Part shown: in pieces, positions 1 through 6,610 of the stretch
Layout: each line of letters starts with the position of its first letter
Position numbering within the stretch: position 1 is the first letter of the stretch
From: Pseudomonadota bacterium
Lineage (GTDB): Bacteria; Pseudomonadota; Alphaproteobacteria; Acetobacterales; Acetobacteraceae
Direction: 5' to 3'
DNA length: 9,920 bases
NCBI GenBank assembly: GCA_021784255.1
Contig: JAJXSZ010000086.1
Coordinates: forward strand, 1-9,920
The notes under the pieces: generated by a model
Told to the model about the DNA's origin: nothing
The model's input: only the letters and a program-made list of their open reading frames with translations
Databases searched by the model: none
Made by a program: the position numbers and the translations under genes

Positions 1-2
1 GG

Positions 3-716
3 CTGGCGCTGGTGGCGCCGTCGCATGCCACGCCGCTCGGCGGCGCGCTGCCGGTGGCGGGGCGCCTGGCGCTGCTCGACTGGGCGGCGCGCGCCGGGGC
101 CTGGGTGCTGGAGGACGATTGCGACAGCGAGTTCCGCTGGGAGGGCAAGCCGTTGCCGCCGCTCGCCAGCCTCGACCGGGCCGGGCGTGTGATCCATTGC
201 GGCACCTTCAGCAAGACGCTGGCGCCGGCGCTGCGCCTCGGCTTCGTGGTGGTGCCGCCGCCGCTGCTGCCGGCGTTCCGCCGCGCCCGCGGGCTGCTCG
301 ATCGCGGGCCGCCGGCGGCGGTCCAGGCCACGCTCGCCGCCTTCATGCAGGCGGGACGGCTCGCCGCGCATGTGCGCCGGGCGCGCACCGAGATCGCGCG
401 GCGGCGCTCGGCGCTGCTGGCCGCCCTGGCCCGGCACGCGCCGGAGATCGAGCCGGTCGCCGCCCCGGGCGGGCTGCACATGGTGCTGCGCCTGCCGGAA
501 GGCGTGGAGGAGCTGGCGGTCGCCAACGCGGCGCGTGCGCGCGGGCTCGGCGTGGTGCCGCTCGGCGGCTACTTCCTCGGCCCGCCACGCTTTTGCGGCC
601 TGGTCGCGGGCTTCGCCGACGTGCCGGTGCCGCGCGCGGCCGAGGTGGCCCGCGCGATGGGCGCGGCCCGGCGTTCGGTGATGCACCGCAACGACACCGC
701 GCGCCGCGCCCGCTGA
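3..716 (+). CDS. MocR/GabR-family PLP-dependent transcriptional regulator, 3' part (5' end outside window)
   Basis: This is the C-terminal, fold-type I aminotransferase-like domain of a MocR-type regulator. In this family an N-terminal GntR winged helix (here beyond the left edge) is fused to a PLP-binding domain that senses PLP or an amino compound. The frame is open from the first base and ends at TGA 714-716. Visible family motifs are APSHATPLGG, the EDD-DSEF block at 111-134, and GTFSKTLAPALRLGF, whose Lys (codon 213-215) should form the Schiff base with PLP. The conserved Arg follows in ALRLGF. The usual Tyr of EDDYDSEF is Cys here (codon 120-122). The gene converges on the amidase gene, 49 bp away, so it could control its neighbours, but nothing in the sequence proves this. 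A plain class I aminotransferase is less likely, because the EDDxDSEF and GTFSK spacing is typical of MocR proteins. Confidence 0.88.
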   Translation: MALVAPSHATPLGGALPVAGRLALLDWAARAGAWVLEDDCDSEFRWEGKPLPPLASLDRAGRVIHCGTFSKTLAPALRLGFVVVPPPLLPAFRRARGLLDRGPPAAVQATLAAFMQAGRLAAHVRRARTEIARRRSALLAALARHAPEIEPVAAPGGLHMVLRLPEGVEELAVANAARARGLGVVPLGGYFLGPPRFCGLVAGFADVPVPRAAEVARAMGAARRSVMHRNDTARRAR

Positions 717-751
717 GGTCGCGCCCGCTGAGGTCGCGCCCGCTGAGGTCG
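707..751. repeat. Three exact tandem copies of a 15-bp unit at the regulator stop codon
   Basis: The unit CGCCCGCTGAGGTCG occurs three times without mismatch (707-721, 722-736, 737-751), followed by four bases of a fourth copy. The first copy carries the regulator's TGA stop at 714-716. Because 15 is a multiple of three, each further copy repeats TGA in the same frame. The array fills most of the 49 bp between the two convergent genes. Exact identity suggests a recent slippage expansion. Confidence 0.9.
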
Positions 752-765
752 CGCCGGCGTGCCGC

Positions 766-2181
766 TCAGCTCGCGAGACGGGCGATCGGCACCGGGGCGG
801 CCAGTTCCAGCACGCGGGCGGCGCGCAGCACCAGGTCGTCGCGATAGAGGGCGGCGGCGATCTGCACCGAACGCGGCAGGCCGGTCTGGGTCATGCCCAT
901 CGGCATGGCGATCGCCGGCTGGCGCGTCAGGTTGAACAGGAAGGTCCAGGGCGCCCAGGCGCTCCACAGCGCCTCCGCGGGGTCGGGGATCGGCGCGTCG
1001 CAGGGCGGCGAGGCGGTCGGCACGGTGGGGCAGAGCACCAGGTCGTAGGCGCGGTGCAGGCGCGCCATCGCGTTGGCCGCGAGCAGGCGCAGCGCCTCGC
1101 CTTCGAGGACGTCGTCGGCGCTCGCGGCGGCGTATTTCTGCTCGACGAGCAGCAGGCCGGGGTCGAGCTGGCTGCGCCGCGCCGGCGGGAAGGAGCGCAC
1201 CAGGCGGGCCAGCGCGACGCCCCAGACGCGCGAGAAGATGGCGCGGCTGTCGGGCAGGTCGGGCGTTGCGTCCTCCACCTCCGCGCCGGCGGCGGCGAGG
1301 ATCCCGGCCGCCTGCTCGATCGCGGCGATCCCCTCCCAGTCGACCGCGGCCTCGAAACCGGGCCGGCGCAGCACCGCCACCCGCATGCCCGCGACGCCGT
1401 CCTCGATGCCGTCGAGCCAGTCGCGGGGATCGTCGGGGAGCGCGAACGGGTCGCGGTGGTCGAAGCGGGCCATGGCGCCCAGCATCAGTGCCGCGTCGCG
1501 GACCGAGCGCGTCATCGGCCCGGCGACGGCGACGTGGCCGAAGGCGCCGAGCGGCCATTGCGGGATGCGCCCGAAGGTCGGCTTGAGGCCGACGACGCCG
1601 GACCAGGCGGCGGGGATGCGGATCGAGCCGCCGGCATCGGTGCCGATATGCAACGGCCCGAAGCAGGCGGCGGCGGCGGCACCGGCGCCGGCCGACGAGC
1701 CGCCCGGCGTGTGGCGGCGGTTCCATGGGTTGCGGGTGACGCCGTGCAGCGGGCAGTCGCCGGGCGACTTCCAGCCGAACTCGGTCGTCGTGGTCTTGCC
1801 GATGATGACCGCGCCCGCAGCCTTGAGCCCGATCACGGCCGGCGCGTCCTCGCTCGATGGCGTCGATTCGGTGAGCCGGCTGCCGCGGCGGGTCGCGAAG
1901 CCCTGCATGTCGAGCAGGTCCTTGACCGTGGCCGGCACGCCGTCGAGGGCGCCGAGCGGGCGGCCGGCACGCCAGCGCGCGGCGCTTTCGTGGGCGGCGC
2001 GCAGCGCGTCCGGGTTCATCACCGCAAACGCGTTGATCGCCGGGTTGTGGCGCGCGACGCGCTCGCTCACCGCCTGCAGGGCGTCGACCGGCGACAGCGC
2101 GCCGCTGGCGTAGAGGCCGAGCAGTTCGCCGGCGGTCATCAGGGCGGGGTCGGGCGTGGTCGGCCGGACGTCGGTCGTCAT
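766..2181 (-). CDS. Amidase-signature family hydrolase
   Basis: This is a 471-residue amidase-signature enzyme, a normal length for the family, which hydrolyses carboxamide bonds in the cytoplasm. The Ser-cisSer-Lys triad is visible: Lys87 in TVKDLLD, the cis-Ser at Ser162 in the Gly/Ser loop TPGGSSAGAG, and the nucleophile Ser186 in GTDAGGSIRIPA. The Lys-Ser-Ser spacing (75 and 24 residues) matches fatty acid amide hydrolase as I remember it. GVVGLKPTFGRIP and the C-terminal NLTRQPAIAMPMG and GLPRSVQIAA blocks also fit. There is no signal peptide. I chose ATG 2179-2181 because MTTDVRP leads directly into the helix MTAGELLGLYASGALSP. The frame stays open further upstream, but that stretch runs into the divergent neighbour. 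No gatB or gatC lies nearby, so it is unlikely to be the GatA subunit of tRNA amidotransferase. The substrate cannot be read from the sequence; a half-amide made by the divergent hydrolase is one possibility. Confidence 0.93.
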   Translation of the reverse strand: MTTDVRPTTPDPALMTAGELLGLYASGALSPVDALQAVSERVARHNPAINAFAVMNPDALRAAHESAARWRAGRPLGALDGVPATVKDLLDMQGFATRRGSRLTESTPSSEDAPAVIGLKAAGAVIIGKTTTTEFGWKSPGDCPLHGVTRNPWNRRHTPGGSSAGAGAAAAACFGPLHIGTDAGGSIRIPAAWSGVVGLKPTFGRIPQWPLGAFGHVAVAGPMTRSVRDAALMLGAMARFDHRDPFALPDDPRDWLDGIEDGVAGMRVAVLRRPGFEAAVDWEGIAAIEQAAGILAAAGAEVEDATPDLPDSRAIFSRVWGVALARLVRSFPPARRSQLDPGLLLVEQKYAAASADDVLEGEALRLLAANAMARLHRAYDLVLCPTVPTASPPCDAPIPDPAEALWSAWAPWTFLFNLTRQPAIAMPMGMTQTGLPRSVQIAAALYRDDLVLRAARVLELAAPVPIARLAS

Positions 2182-2206
2182 GGGTGCGTGTTGCCTGGGT
2201 AGGGAT

Positions 2207-2230
2207 GTCGGCGCAGCATAGGCGCCTGAC
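2207..2230. promoter_or_regulatory. Inverted repeat in the divergent amidase/NodB-hydrolase intergenic region
   Basis: GTCGGCGC (2207-2214) can pair with GCGCCTGAC (2222-2230) as eight base pairs with one bulged T (2227), around a 7-base spacer AGCATAG. It sits near the middle of the 70-bp gap between two divergent start codons, where a shared operator would be expected. It could equally be a hairpin in a 5' leader or chance in GC-rich DNA. I see no convincing -35/-10 pair. Confidence 0.3.
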
Positions 2231-2236
2231 GTTGCG

Positions 2237-2244
2237 AAGGAAGG
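2237..2244 (+). promoter_or_regulatory. Strong ribosome binding site of the NodB-fold hydrolase
   Basis: AAGGAAGG lies 7 bases upstream of ATG 2252. It is one of the best Shine-Dalgarno matches in the window and fixes the start of this gene. Confidence 0.75.
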
Positions 2245-2251
2245 CCGCACC

Positions 2252-3160
2252 ATGAACGACACGCCAGCGCATCCCTCCGGCGAACCCTGGCAGTGGCCCG
2301 AGCACGTCTGGCGCGACATGGTGGAAAGGGCGCGCGGCGGGCGCAGCCTGGCGCCGCGGACATGGCCCGGCGGCGCGCGCTGCGCGGTGGCGCTCTCCTT
2401 CGATGCGGACCACGAGACGATCCCGCTGCGCGACGCCGATGACAGCCCGATGCGCATCAGCCAGGGCCAGTACGGCTCGCGCCGCGGCGTGCCGCGCATC
2501 CGCGCCCTGCTCGAGCGGGAGTCGATTCCGGCGACGTTCTTCTACCCCGCGGTCTCCGCCCTGCTGCATCCCGAGGAGGTGCGCGCGGTCGCGGCCGACG
2601 GGCACGAGATCGGCATCCATTCCTGGATCCACGAGCGCAACACGACGCTGCCGCTGGAGGCGGAGCGCGATCTCTCGCTGCGCGCGGCGGACACGCTCAC
2701 GCACATCGCCGGCCGCGCGCCCGTCGGCATGCGCACCGCGAGCTGGGATTTCTCGCCGCACACGCTGAGGATCATCCGCGAGATGGGGCTGGTCTACGAT
2801 TCCTCGCTGATGGCCGACGACGAGCCCTATGAGCTGATGGCGGACGGCGAGGCGACCGGCATCGTCGAGCTGCCGCCGGAATGGATCCGCGACGACGCCG
2901 TCTATTTCAACATGCAGCGCATGGCGAGCCTGCGGCCCTATACGCCGCCCTCGGCGGTGGAGGAGATCTTCAACGCCGAGTTCGACCTGGCGTGGGAGGA
3001 GGGCGGACTGCACCTGGTGACGATGCACCCGCACGTGATCGGCCACCGTTCGCGCCTGCCGCTGCTGGCGCGCCACATCGCGCACATCAAGGCCAGGGGG
3101 CAGGTCTGGTTCGCGACGCACGAGCAGGTCGCGCGCTACTGCCTCGACGCGGCGAGGTAG
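2252..3160 (+). CDS. NodB-fold metal-dependent hydrolase (polysaccharide deacetylase / cyclic imidase-like)
   Basis: This 302-residue protein has a NodB homology domain over about residues 45-290. Candidate metal and catalytic residues are visible: Asp51 and Asp53 in SFDADHE, His123 and His127 in HSWIH, Arg161 in MRTASWDFSP, and His259, His261 and His265 in TMHPHVIGHR. Motif 1 (FDAD, followed by Glu) and the extended GHEIGIHSWIHE block resemble the HpPgdA/PuuE/imidase branch rather than classical chitin deacetylases, which carry TFDDG. There is no signal peptide or membrane segment, so a cytoplasmic enzyme acting on small cyclic amides or imides is more likely than one acting on cell wall polysaccharide. 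Its length is close to that of the bacterial imidase of this family (about 293 residues, from memory). It is divergent from the amidase and 11 bp upstream of the kinase gene, probably in one transcript with it. The family call is firm; the substrate is inference. Confidence 0.92.
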   Translation: MNDTPAHPSGEPWQWPEHVWRDMVERARGGRSLAPRTWPGGARCAVALSFDADHETIPLRDADDSPMRISQGQYGSRRGVPRIRALLERESIPATFFYPAVSALLHPEEVRAVAADGHEIGIHSWIHERNTTLPLEAERDLSLRAADTLTHIAGRAPVGMRTASWDFSPHTLRIIREMGLVYDSSLMADDEPYELMADGEATGIVELPPEWIRDDAVYFNMQRMASLRPYTPPSAVEEIFNAEFDLAWEEGGLHLVTMHPHVIGHRSRLPLLARHIAHIKARGQVWFATHEQVARYCLDAAR

Positions 3161-3171
3161 CGCGGGGACCG

Positions 3172-3795
3172 ATGCGCCCGCGCGTCATCGTCCTCAACGG
3201 CGGGTCGAGTGCCGGCAAGTCGAGCCTGGTGCGCGCGCTGCAGGGGGTGCTGGCGGAGCCGTGGATCGCCTTCGGCGTGGACAGCCTCGTCGAGGCGATG
3301 CCGCCGCGCCTGTTGGAAGGGCCCGACGGGCTCGCCATCGCGGCCGATGGATCCATCGCGGTGGGACCGGCTTACCGCGCGATCGCGCGCGCCTGGCGCG
3401 AGGGGATCGGCGCCATGGCGCGGGCCGGGGCCAACGTCATCCTCGACCTGGTGTTCCTGGACGGCGCGGCGAACCAGGCCGAATGGCGCGATGCGTTGCG
3501 GGCGCTGCCGGTGTTCTGGGTCGGCGTGCGCTGCGCGCCCGCGGTCGCCCGGGCGCGGGAGGCGGCACGCGGCGACCGGATCCCCGGCATGGCGGTGCGG
3601 CAGGCGCAGACCGTGCATCGCGGCGTCGCCTACGACCTCGACGTCGATACCGCGGCGGCCACGAGCGAGGCCTGCGCGCGGGCGATCGCGGCGCGGATGG
3701 ATGGCGTGCCGGGCGCCGGGGAGCCGCCGCCCGGGCTCAGCTTGCGCCGACCATCTTGCGCGGATCCACCAGCGCATCGAAACGTTCCGCGGTGA
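3172..3795 (+). CDS. Chloramphenicol phosphotransferase-like protein (P-loop kinase)
   Basis: This 207-residue P-loop kinase resembles chloramphenicol 3-O-phosphotransferase of Streptomyces venezuelae, which inactivates the drug by phosphorylating it. Walker A is NGGSSAGKSS (Gly10 to Ser18, with Lys16). Asp37 in FGVDSLVEAMP falls at the same residue number as the catalytic Asp of the Streptomyces enzyme as I remember it. WVGVRC (116-121), ARGDRIPGMA and VHRGVAYDLDVDT are further family blocks. The family body ends near residue 178. The remaining 29 residues, rich in Pro and Arg, look unlike the family, and the last 19 are encoded in the 59-bp overlap with the 3' end of fumC on the other strand. 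ATG 3172 is preferred because it starts directly before the P-loop strand; GGGGA at 3164-3168 is a close, modest ribosome site. It probably shares a transcript with the upstream hydrolase. Many homologues have no proven drug substrate, so resistance is possible but not shown. Confidence 0.88.
   Translation: MRPRVIVLNGGSSAGKSSLVRALQGVLAEPWIAFGVDSLVEAMPPRLLEGPDGLAIAADGSIAVGPAYRAIARAWREGIGAMARAGANVILDLVFLDGAANQAEWRDALRALPVFWVGVRCAPAVARAREAARGDRIPGMAVRQAQTVHRGVAYDLDVDTAAATSEACARAIAARMDGVPGAGEPPPGLSLRRPSCADPPAHRNVPR
3709..3734. terminator. Possible GC hairpin just past the fumC stop codon
   Basis: CCGGGCG (3709-3715) pairs perfectly with CGCCCGG (3728-3734) around a 12-base loop. Read from fumC, it begins two bases after the stop codon, where a terminator would lie. 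It also lies inside the 3' end of the kinase gene. No T-run follows on either strand, so it is not a standard intrinsic terminator. Confidence 0.25.
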
Positions 3796-5152
3796 TCGCG
3801 CCGCTGGCCAGCGCGGCCTCGCGCAGGGTGGTGGCGTGTTCGTGCGCGGCATGCGCGATCGCCGCCGCGCGGTCGTAGCCGATCTCCGGCGCCAGCGCCG
3901 TCACCAGCATCAGCGAGCGCTCGACCAGCTCGGCGATGCGCCGGCGGTCCAGCGCCGTGCCCTCGACGCAGAAGCGGCGGAAGCTCGTGGCGGCATCGGC
4001 GAGCAGGCGGGCGGCGGCGAGCACGTTGGCGATCACCAGCGGGCGCATGACGTTGAGCTGCAACTGGCCCTGCGCGCCGGCGAAGGCGACCGCGGCATCG
4101 AGCCCGAGGACCTGGGTGCACACCATCACCATCGCCTCGCTCTGCGTCGGGTTGACCTTGCCGGGCATGATCGAGGAGCCGGGCTCGTTCTCCGGCAGGA
4201 TCAGCTCGCCGAGGCCGCTGCGCGGGCCGGAGGCGAGCAGGCGGATGTCGTTGGCGATCTTCATCAGCACCGCGGCGAGCCCGCGCAGGGCGGCCATCGC
4301 GGCGAGCATGGCGTCGAGCCCTGCCAGGGCGGCGAATTTATCCGGCGCGGTGACGAACGGGCGGCCGGTGAGGGCCGCGATCTCGGCGGCGATCGCCGGC
4401 CCGAAGCCCGCCGGCGCGTTGAGCCCGGTGCCGACCGCGGTGCCGCCGGCGGCGAGTTCGTGAAGCCCGGCCTCGGCGGCACGCAGGCGCGCGCAGGCGC
4501 CGCGGATCTGCGCCGCGTGGCCGCCCCATTCCTGGCCGACGGTGAGCGGCACCGCGTCCTGCAGATGGGTCCGGCCGATCTTCACCACATCGGACCATTG
4601 CCGCGCCTTGGCGGCGATGGCGTCGGCCAGCGCCCCGGTGGCGGGCAGCACCTGTTCCTCGAAGGCGGCCACCGTCGCGACGTGCATCGCGGTGGGGAAG
4701 ATGTCGTTGGAGGACTGGCCGAGGTTGACGTGGTCGTTGGGGTGCACCGGCGACTTGCCGCCGAGCGGCGCGCCGAGCAGCTGGTTGGCGCGGTTGGCCA
4801 GCACCTCGTTGACGTTCATGTTGGTCTGCGTGCCGGAGCCGGTCTGCCAGACATGTAGCGGGAAATGCGCGTCGAGCTCGCCCCGCGCGGCTTCCTCGGC
4901 GGCCTGTTCGATGGCGCGCGCGAGGGGCGGCGCAAGCCGGCCGGCGCCGGCGTTGACACGGGCCGCGGCGCGCTTGGCCAACGCCAGCGCGTGCACCACG
5001 CCGAGCGGCATGCGCTCGCTGCCGATCGCGAAATAGCGCAGGCTGCGCTGGGTCTGCGCCCCCCAGTAGCGGTCCGCCGGCACCGCGATGGGGCCCATCG
5101 CATCCCGCTCCTCGCGCGTTCCCGTGGCCTCGATGCCGATCACCGTCGCCAT
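3737..5152 (-). CDS. fumC: Fumarate hydratase class II (fumarase C)
   Basis: The protein interconverts fumarate and L-malate in the citric acid cycle as a cytoplasmic, iron-free homotetramer. It has 471 residues, normal for class II. Key blocks are TGSGTQTNMNVNEV (104-117), HPNDHVNLGQSSND (137-150), GRTHLQDAVP with catalytic-site His196, and the fumarase/aspartase signature GSSIMPGKVNP (325-335), where Ser326 matches the catalytic Ser318 of E. coli; the offset of 8 also fits His196/His188. The conserved GTAVGTGLN at 237-245 supports fumarase rather than argininosuccinate or adenylosuccinate lyase; aspartase is less likely given this overall pattern. The start at 5150-5152 is supported by GGAG (5161-5164 on the - strand), 8 bases upstream. 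The frame remains open far upstream, antisense to murA and hisG, which is a GC artefact. It diverges from murA and overlaps the kinase gene convergently. Confidence 0.97.
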   Translation of the reverse strand: MATVIGIEATGTREERDAMGPIAVPADRYWGAQTQRSLRYFAIGSERMPLGVVHALALAKRAAARVNAGAGRLAPPLARAIEQAAEEAARGELDAHFPLHVWQTGSGTQTNMNVNEVLANRANQLLGAPLGGKSPVHPNDHVNLGQSSNDIFPTAMHVATVAAFEEQVLPATGALADAIAAKARQWSDVVKIGRTHLQDAVPLTVGQEWGGHAAQIRGACARLRAAEAGLHELAAGGTAVGTGLNAPAGFGPAIAAEIAALTGRPFVTAPDKFAALAGLDAMLAAMAALRGLAAVLMKIANDIRLLASGPRSGLGELILPENEPGSSIMPGKVNPTQSEAMVMVCTQVLGLDAAVAFAGAQGQLQLNVMRPLVIANVLAAARLLADAATSFRRFCVEGTALDRRRIAELVERSLMLVTALAPEIGYDRAAAIAHAAHEHATTLREAALASGAITAERFDALVDPRKMVGAS

Positions 5153-5182
5153 GCGCAGTGCTCCGTTGTGCGGCGGGAATAT

Positions 5183-5198
5183 GGGGCGCGCGCGCCCC
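5183..5198. promoter_or_regulatory. Perfect 16-bp GC palindrome between fumC and murA
   Basis: GGGGCGCGCGCGCCCC is a perfect palindrome in the 81 bp separating the divergent fumC and murA starts, 30 bp from the fumC ATG and 35 bp from the murA ATG. It could be an operator half-shared by both promoters, or a 6-bp stem with a CGCG loop in one of the leaders. The A/T-rich ATAT beside it at about 5180-5182 is among the few AT-rich spots in this gap, but I cannot assign a promoter box with confidence. Confidence 0.4.
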
Positions 5199-5233
5199 TT
5201 TCGCGACACCAACCGGGCGGCGTATGAGGCGCC

Positions 5234-6496
5234 ATGGACAAGATCCGCATCCAGGGCGGCCGCCCGCTCGAAGGTTCGATCGCCATTTCCGGGGCGAAGA
5301 ACGCCGGGCTGCCGCTGATGGCGGCCAGCCTGCTGACCGACGAGCGCCTGGTGCTGACCAACGTGCCGCGGCTCGAGGACATCCGCACCATGGCCGCGCT
5401 GCTGGCGCAGCACGGGCTCGCCGTGGAGCCGGTGGGCAATGACGGGCGGGCGCTGTCGCTCGGCGGGCCGATCCGCAACACCGAGGCGCCCTACGATATC
5501 GTGCGCAAGATGCGCGCCTCGGTGCTGGTGCTGGGGCCGCTGGTGGCCCGCGCGGGCGAGGCGCGGGTGTCGCTGCCCGGCGGCTGCTCGATCGGCACGC
5601 GGCCGGTCGATCTGCATCTGAAGGGGCTGGAGCAGCTCGGCGCGACCGTCAGCCTCGATGGCGGCTACATCACCGCGACCGCCAGGGGGCGGCTCAGCGG
5701 CACCACCATCGTGCTGCCGTTCCCGAGCGTGGGGGCGACCGAGAACATCCTGATGGCGTCGAGCCTCGCCGAGGGGCGGACGGTGATCGCCAACGCCGCG
5801 CGCGAGCCGGAGATCGGCGACCTGGCCCGCTGCCTGGTGGCGATGGGCGCGCGCATCGAGGGCATCGGCTCGGACCGGCTCACCATCGACGGCGTCGACC
5901 GGCTGCACGGCGCCACGCACGCCATCATCCCGGACCGGATCGAGACCGGCACCTACGCCGTCGCCGCTGCGGTGACCGGCGGATCGCTGCGGCTGGAGGG
6001 CGGCAAGGTCGAGCATCTCGGCGCGGTGGTGCGCACGCTGGCCGACGCCGGCGTGGACATCGTGCCCGACGCGACCGGGTTCACCGTCTCGCGGCGCAAC
6101 GGGCTGCACGGGACGGACGTGATGACCGAGCCGTTCCCGGGCTTTCCCACCGACATGCAGGCGCAGATCATGGTGCTGATGTCGGTCGCCGAGGGCGCGG
6201 CGATGGTCACCGAGACCGTGTTCGAGAACCGGTTCATGCACGTGCCCGAACTCAATCGCATGGGTGCGCGGATCAACGTGCATGGCGCCTCGGCGATCGT
6301 GCGCGGCGTGCCGGCGCTGTCCGGCGCGCCGGTGATGGCGACGGATCTGCGCGCCTCGGTCTCGCTGGTGCTGGCCGGGCTCGCCGCCAGGGGCGAGACG
6401 CTGGTCAACCGCGTCTATCACCTCGATCGCGGCTACGAGGCGGTGGAGGAGAAGCTCGCCGCCTGCGGGGCGCGGATCGAGCGCATCGCGGGCTAG
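5234..6496 (+). CDS. murA: UDP-N-acetylglucosamine 1-carboxyvinyltransferase
   Basis: MurA transfers enolpyruvate from phosphoenolpyruvate to UDP-GlcNAc, the first committed step of peptidoglycan synthesis, in the cytoplasm. The 420-residue length is typical. Visible active-site residues are Lys22-Asn23 in SGAKNAGLPL, the catalytic Cys118 in PGGCSIGTRPVDLH (Cys115 in E. coli), Asp307 in FPGFPTDMQAQ (E. coli Asp305), Asp371 in ATDLRASVSL, and Arg399 in HLDRGYE (E. coli Arg397). Because Cys rather than Asp is present in the loop, the enzyme should be of the fosfomycin-sensitive type. ATG 5234 gives the canonical N-terminus MDKIRIQGG; GAGG at 5226-5229 is the ribosome site, rather close at 4 bases. 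It is followed after 114 bp by hisG on the same strand, and may share a transcript with the his genes if the weak hairpin between them does not terminate. Confidence 0.98.
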   Translation: MDKIRIQGGRPLEGSIAISGAKNAGLPLMAASLLTDERLVLTNVPRLEDIRTMAALLAQHGLAVEPVGNDGRALSLGGPIRNTEAPYDIVRKMRASVLVLGPLVARAGEARVSLPGGCSIGTRPVDLHLKGLEQLGATVSLDGGYITATARGRLSGTTIVLPFPSVGATENILMASSLAEGRTVIANAAREPEIGDLARCLVAMGARIEGIGSDRLTIDGVDRLHGATHAIIPDRIETGTYAVAAAVTGGSLRLEGGKVEHLGAVVRTLADAGVDIVPDATGFTVSRRNGLHGTDVMTEPFPGFPTDMQAQIMVLMSVAEGAAMVTETVFENRFMHVPELNRMGARINVHGASAIVRGVPALSGAPVMATDLRASVSLVLAGLAARGETLVNRVYHLDRGYEAVEEKLAACGARIERIAG

Positions 6497-6541
6497 TTCG
6501 GCCCGCGGCCGGACCGACGCCCCGGGTCGCAGGCGCCGCCG

Positions 6542-6564
6542 CCCGGGCCCGCCAGCGGGCCGGG
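6542..6564 (+). terminator. Weak GC hairpin between murA and hisG
   Basis: GGCCCG (6546-6551) pairs with CGGGCC (6556-6561) around a 4-base loop, and three more pairs (6542-6544 with 6562-6564) form if G6545 is bulged. It lies 45 bases after the murA stop. No T-run follows closely (TTCCTTT begins at 6573), so termination is uncertain; it may only attenuate or protect the transcript. Confidence 0.3.
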
Positions 6565-6610
6565 CCCCGGCCTTCCTTTGCCGGCGCCTTGGTTGTATCT
6601 GCCGCGCGTC

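Noticed and set aside
707..751. CRISPR-like array.
   Set aside because: The units are 15 bp, directly adjacent, with no spacers; a simple tandem repeat.
766..2181. Amidase as GatA of the glutamyl-tRNA(Gln) amidotransferase.
   Set aside because: No gatC or gatB beside it, and the divergent catabolic-type neighbour fits a stand-alone amidase better.
1054..2202. 382-codon + strand frame antisense to the amidase.
   Set aside because: Its composition is that of a GC shadow, and the amidase triad and length on the - strand are convincing.
2182..2499. Extension of the amidase frame into the NodB-fold hydrolase gene.
   Set aside because: The added residues do not resemble amidase and would overlap the divergent gene; ATG 2179-2181 gives the usual length.
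569..3121. 850-codon open frame on the - strand across the regulator end, amidase and NodB-fold hydrolase.
   Set aside because: It is Arg/Pro/Ala-rich, matches no family I recognise, and overlaps three well-supported genes. Long open shadow frames are expected in DNA with high third-position GC.
3209..4858. 549-codon + strand frame antisense to fumC.
   Set aside because: Arg/Gly-rich shadow of fumC codon bias with no recognisable domain.
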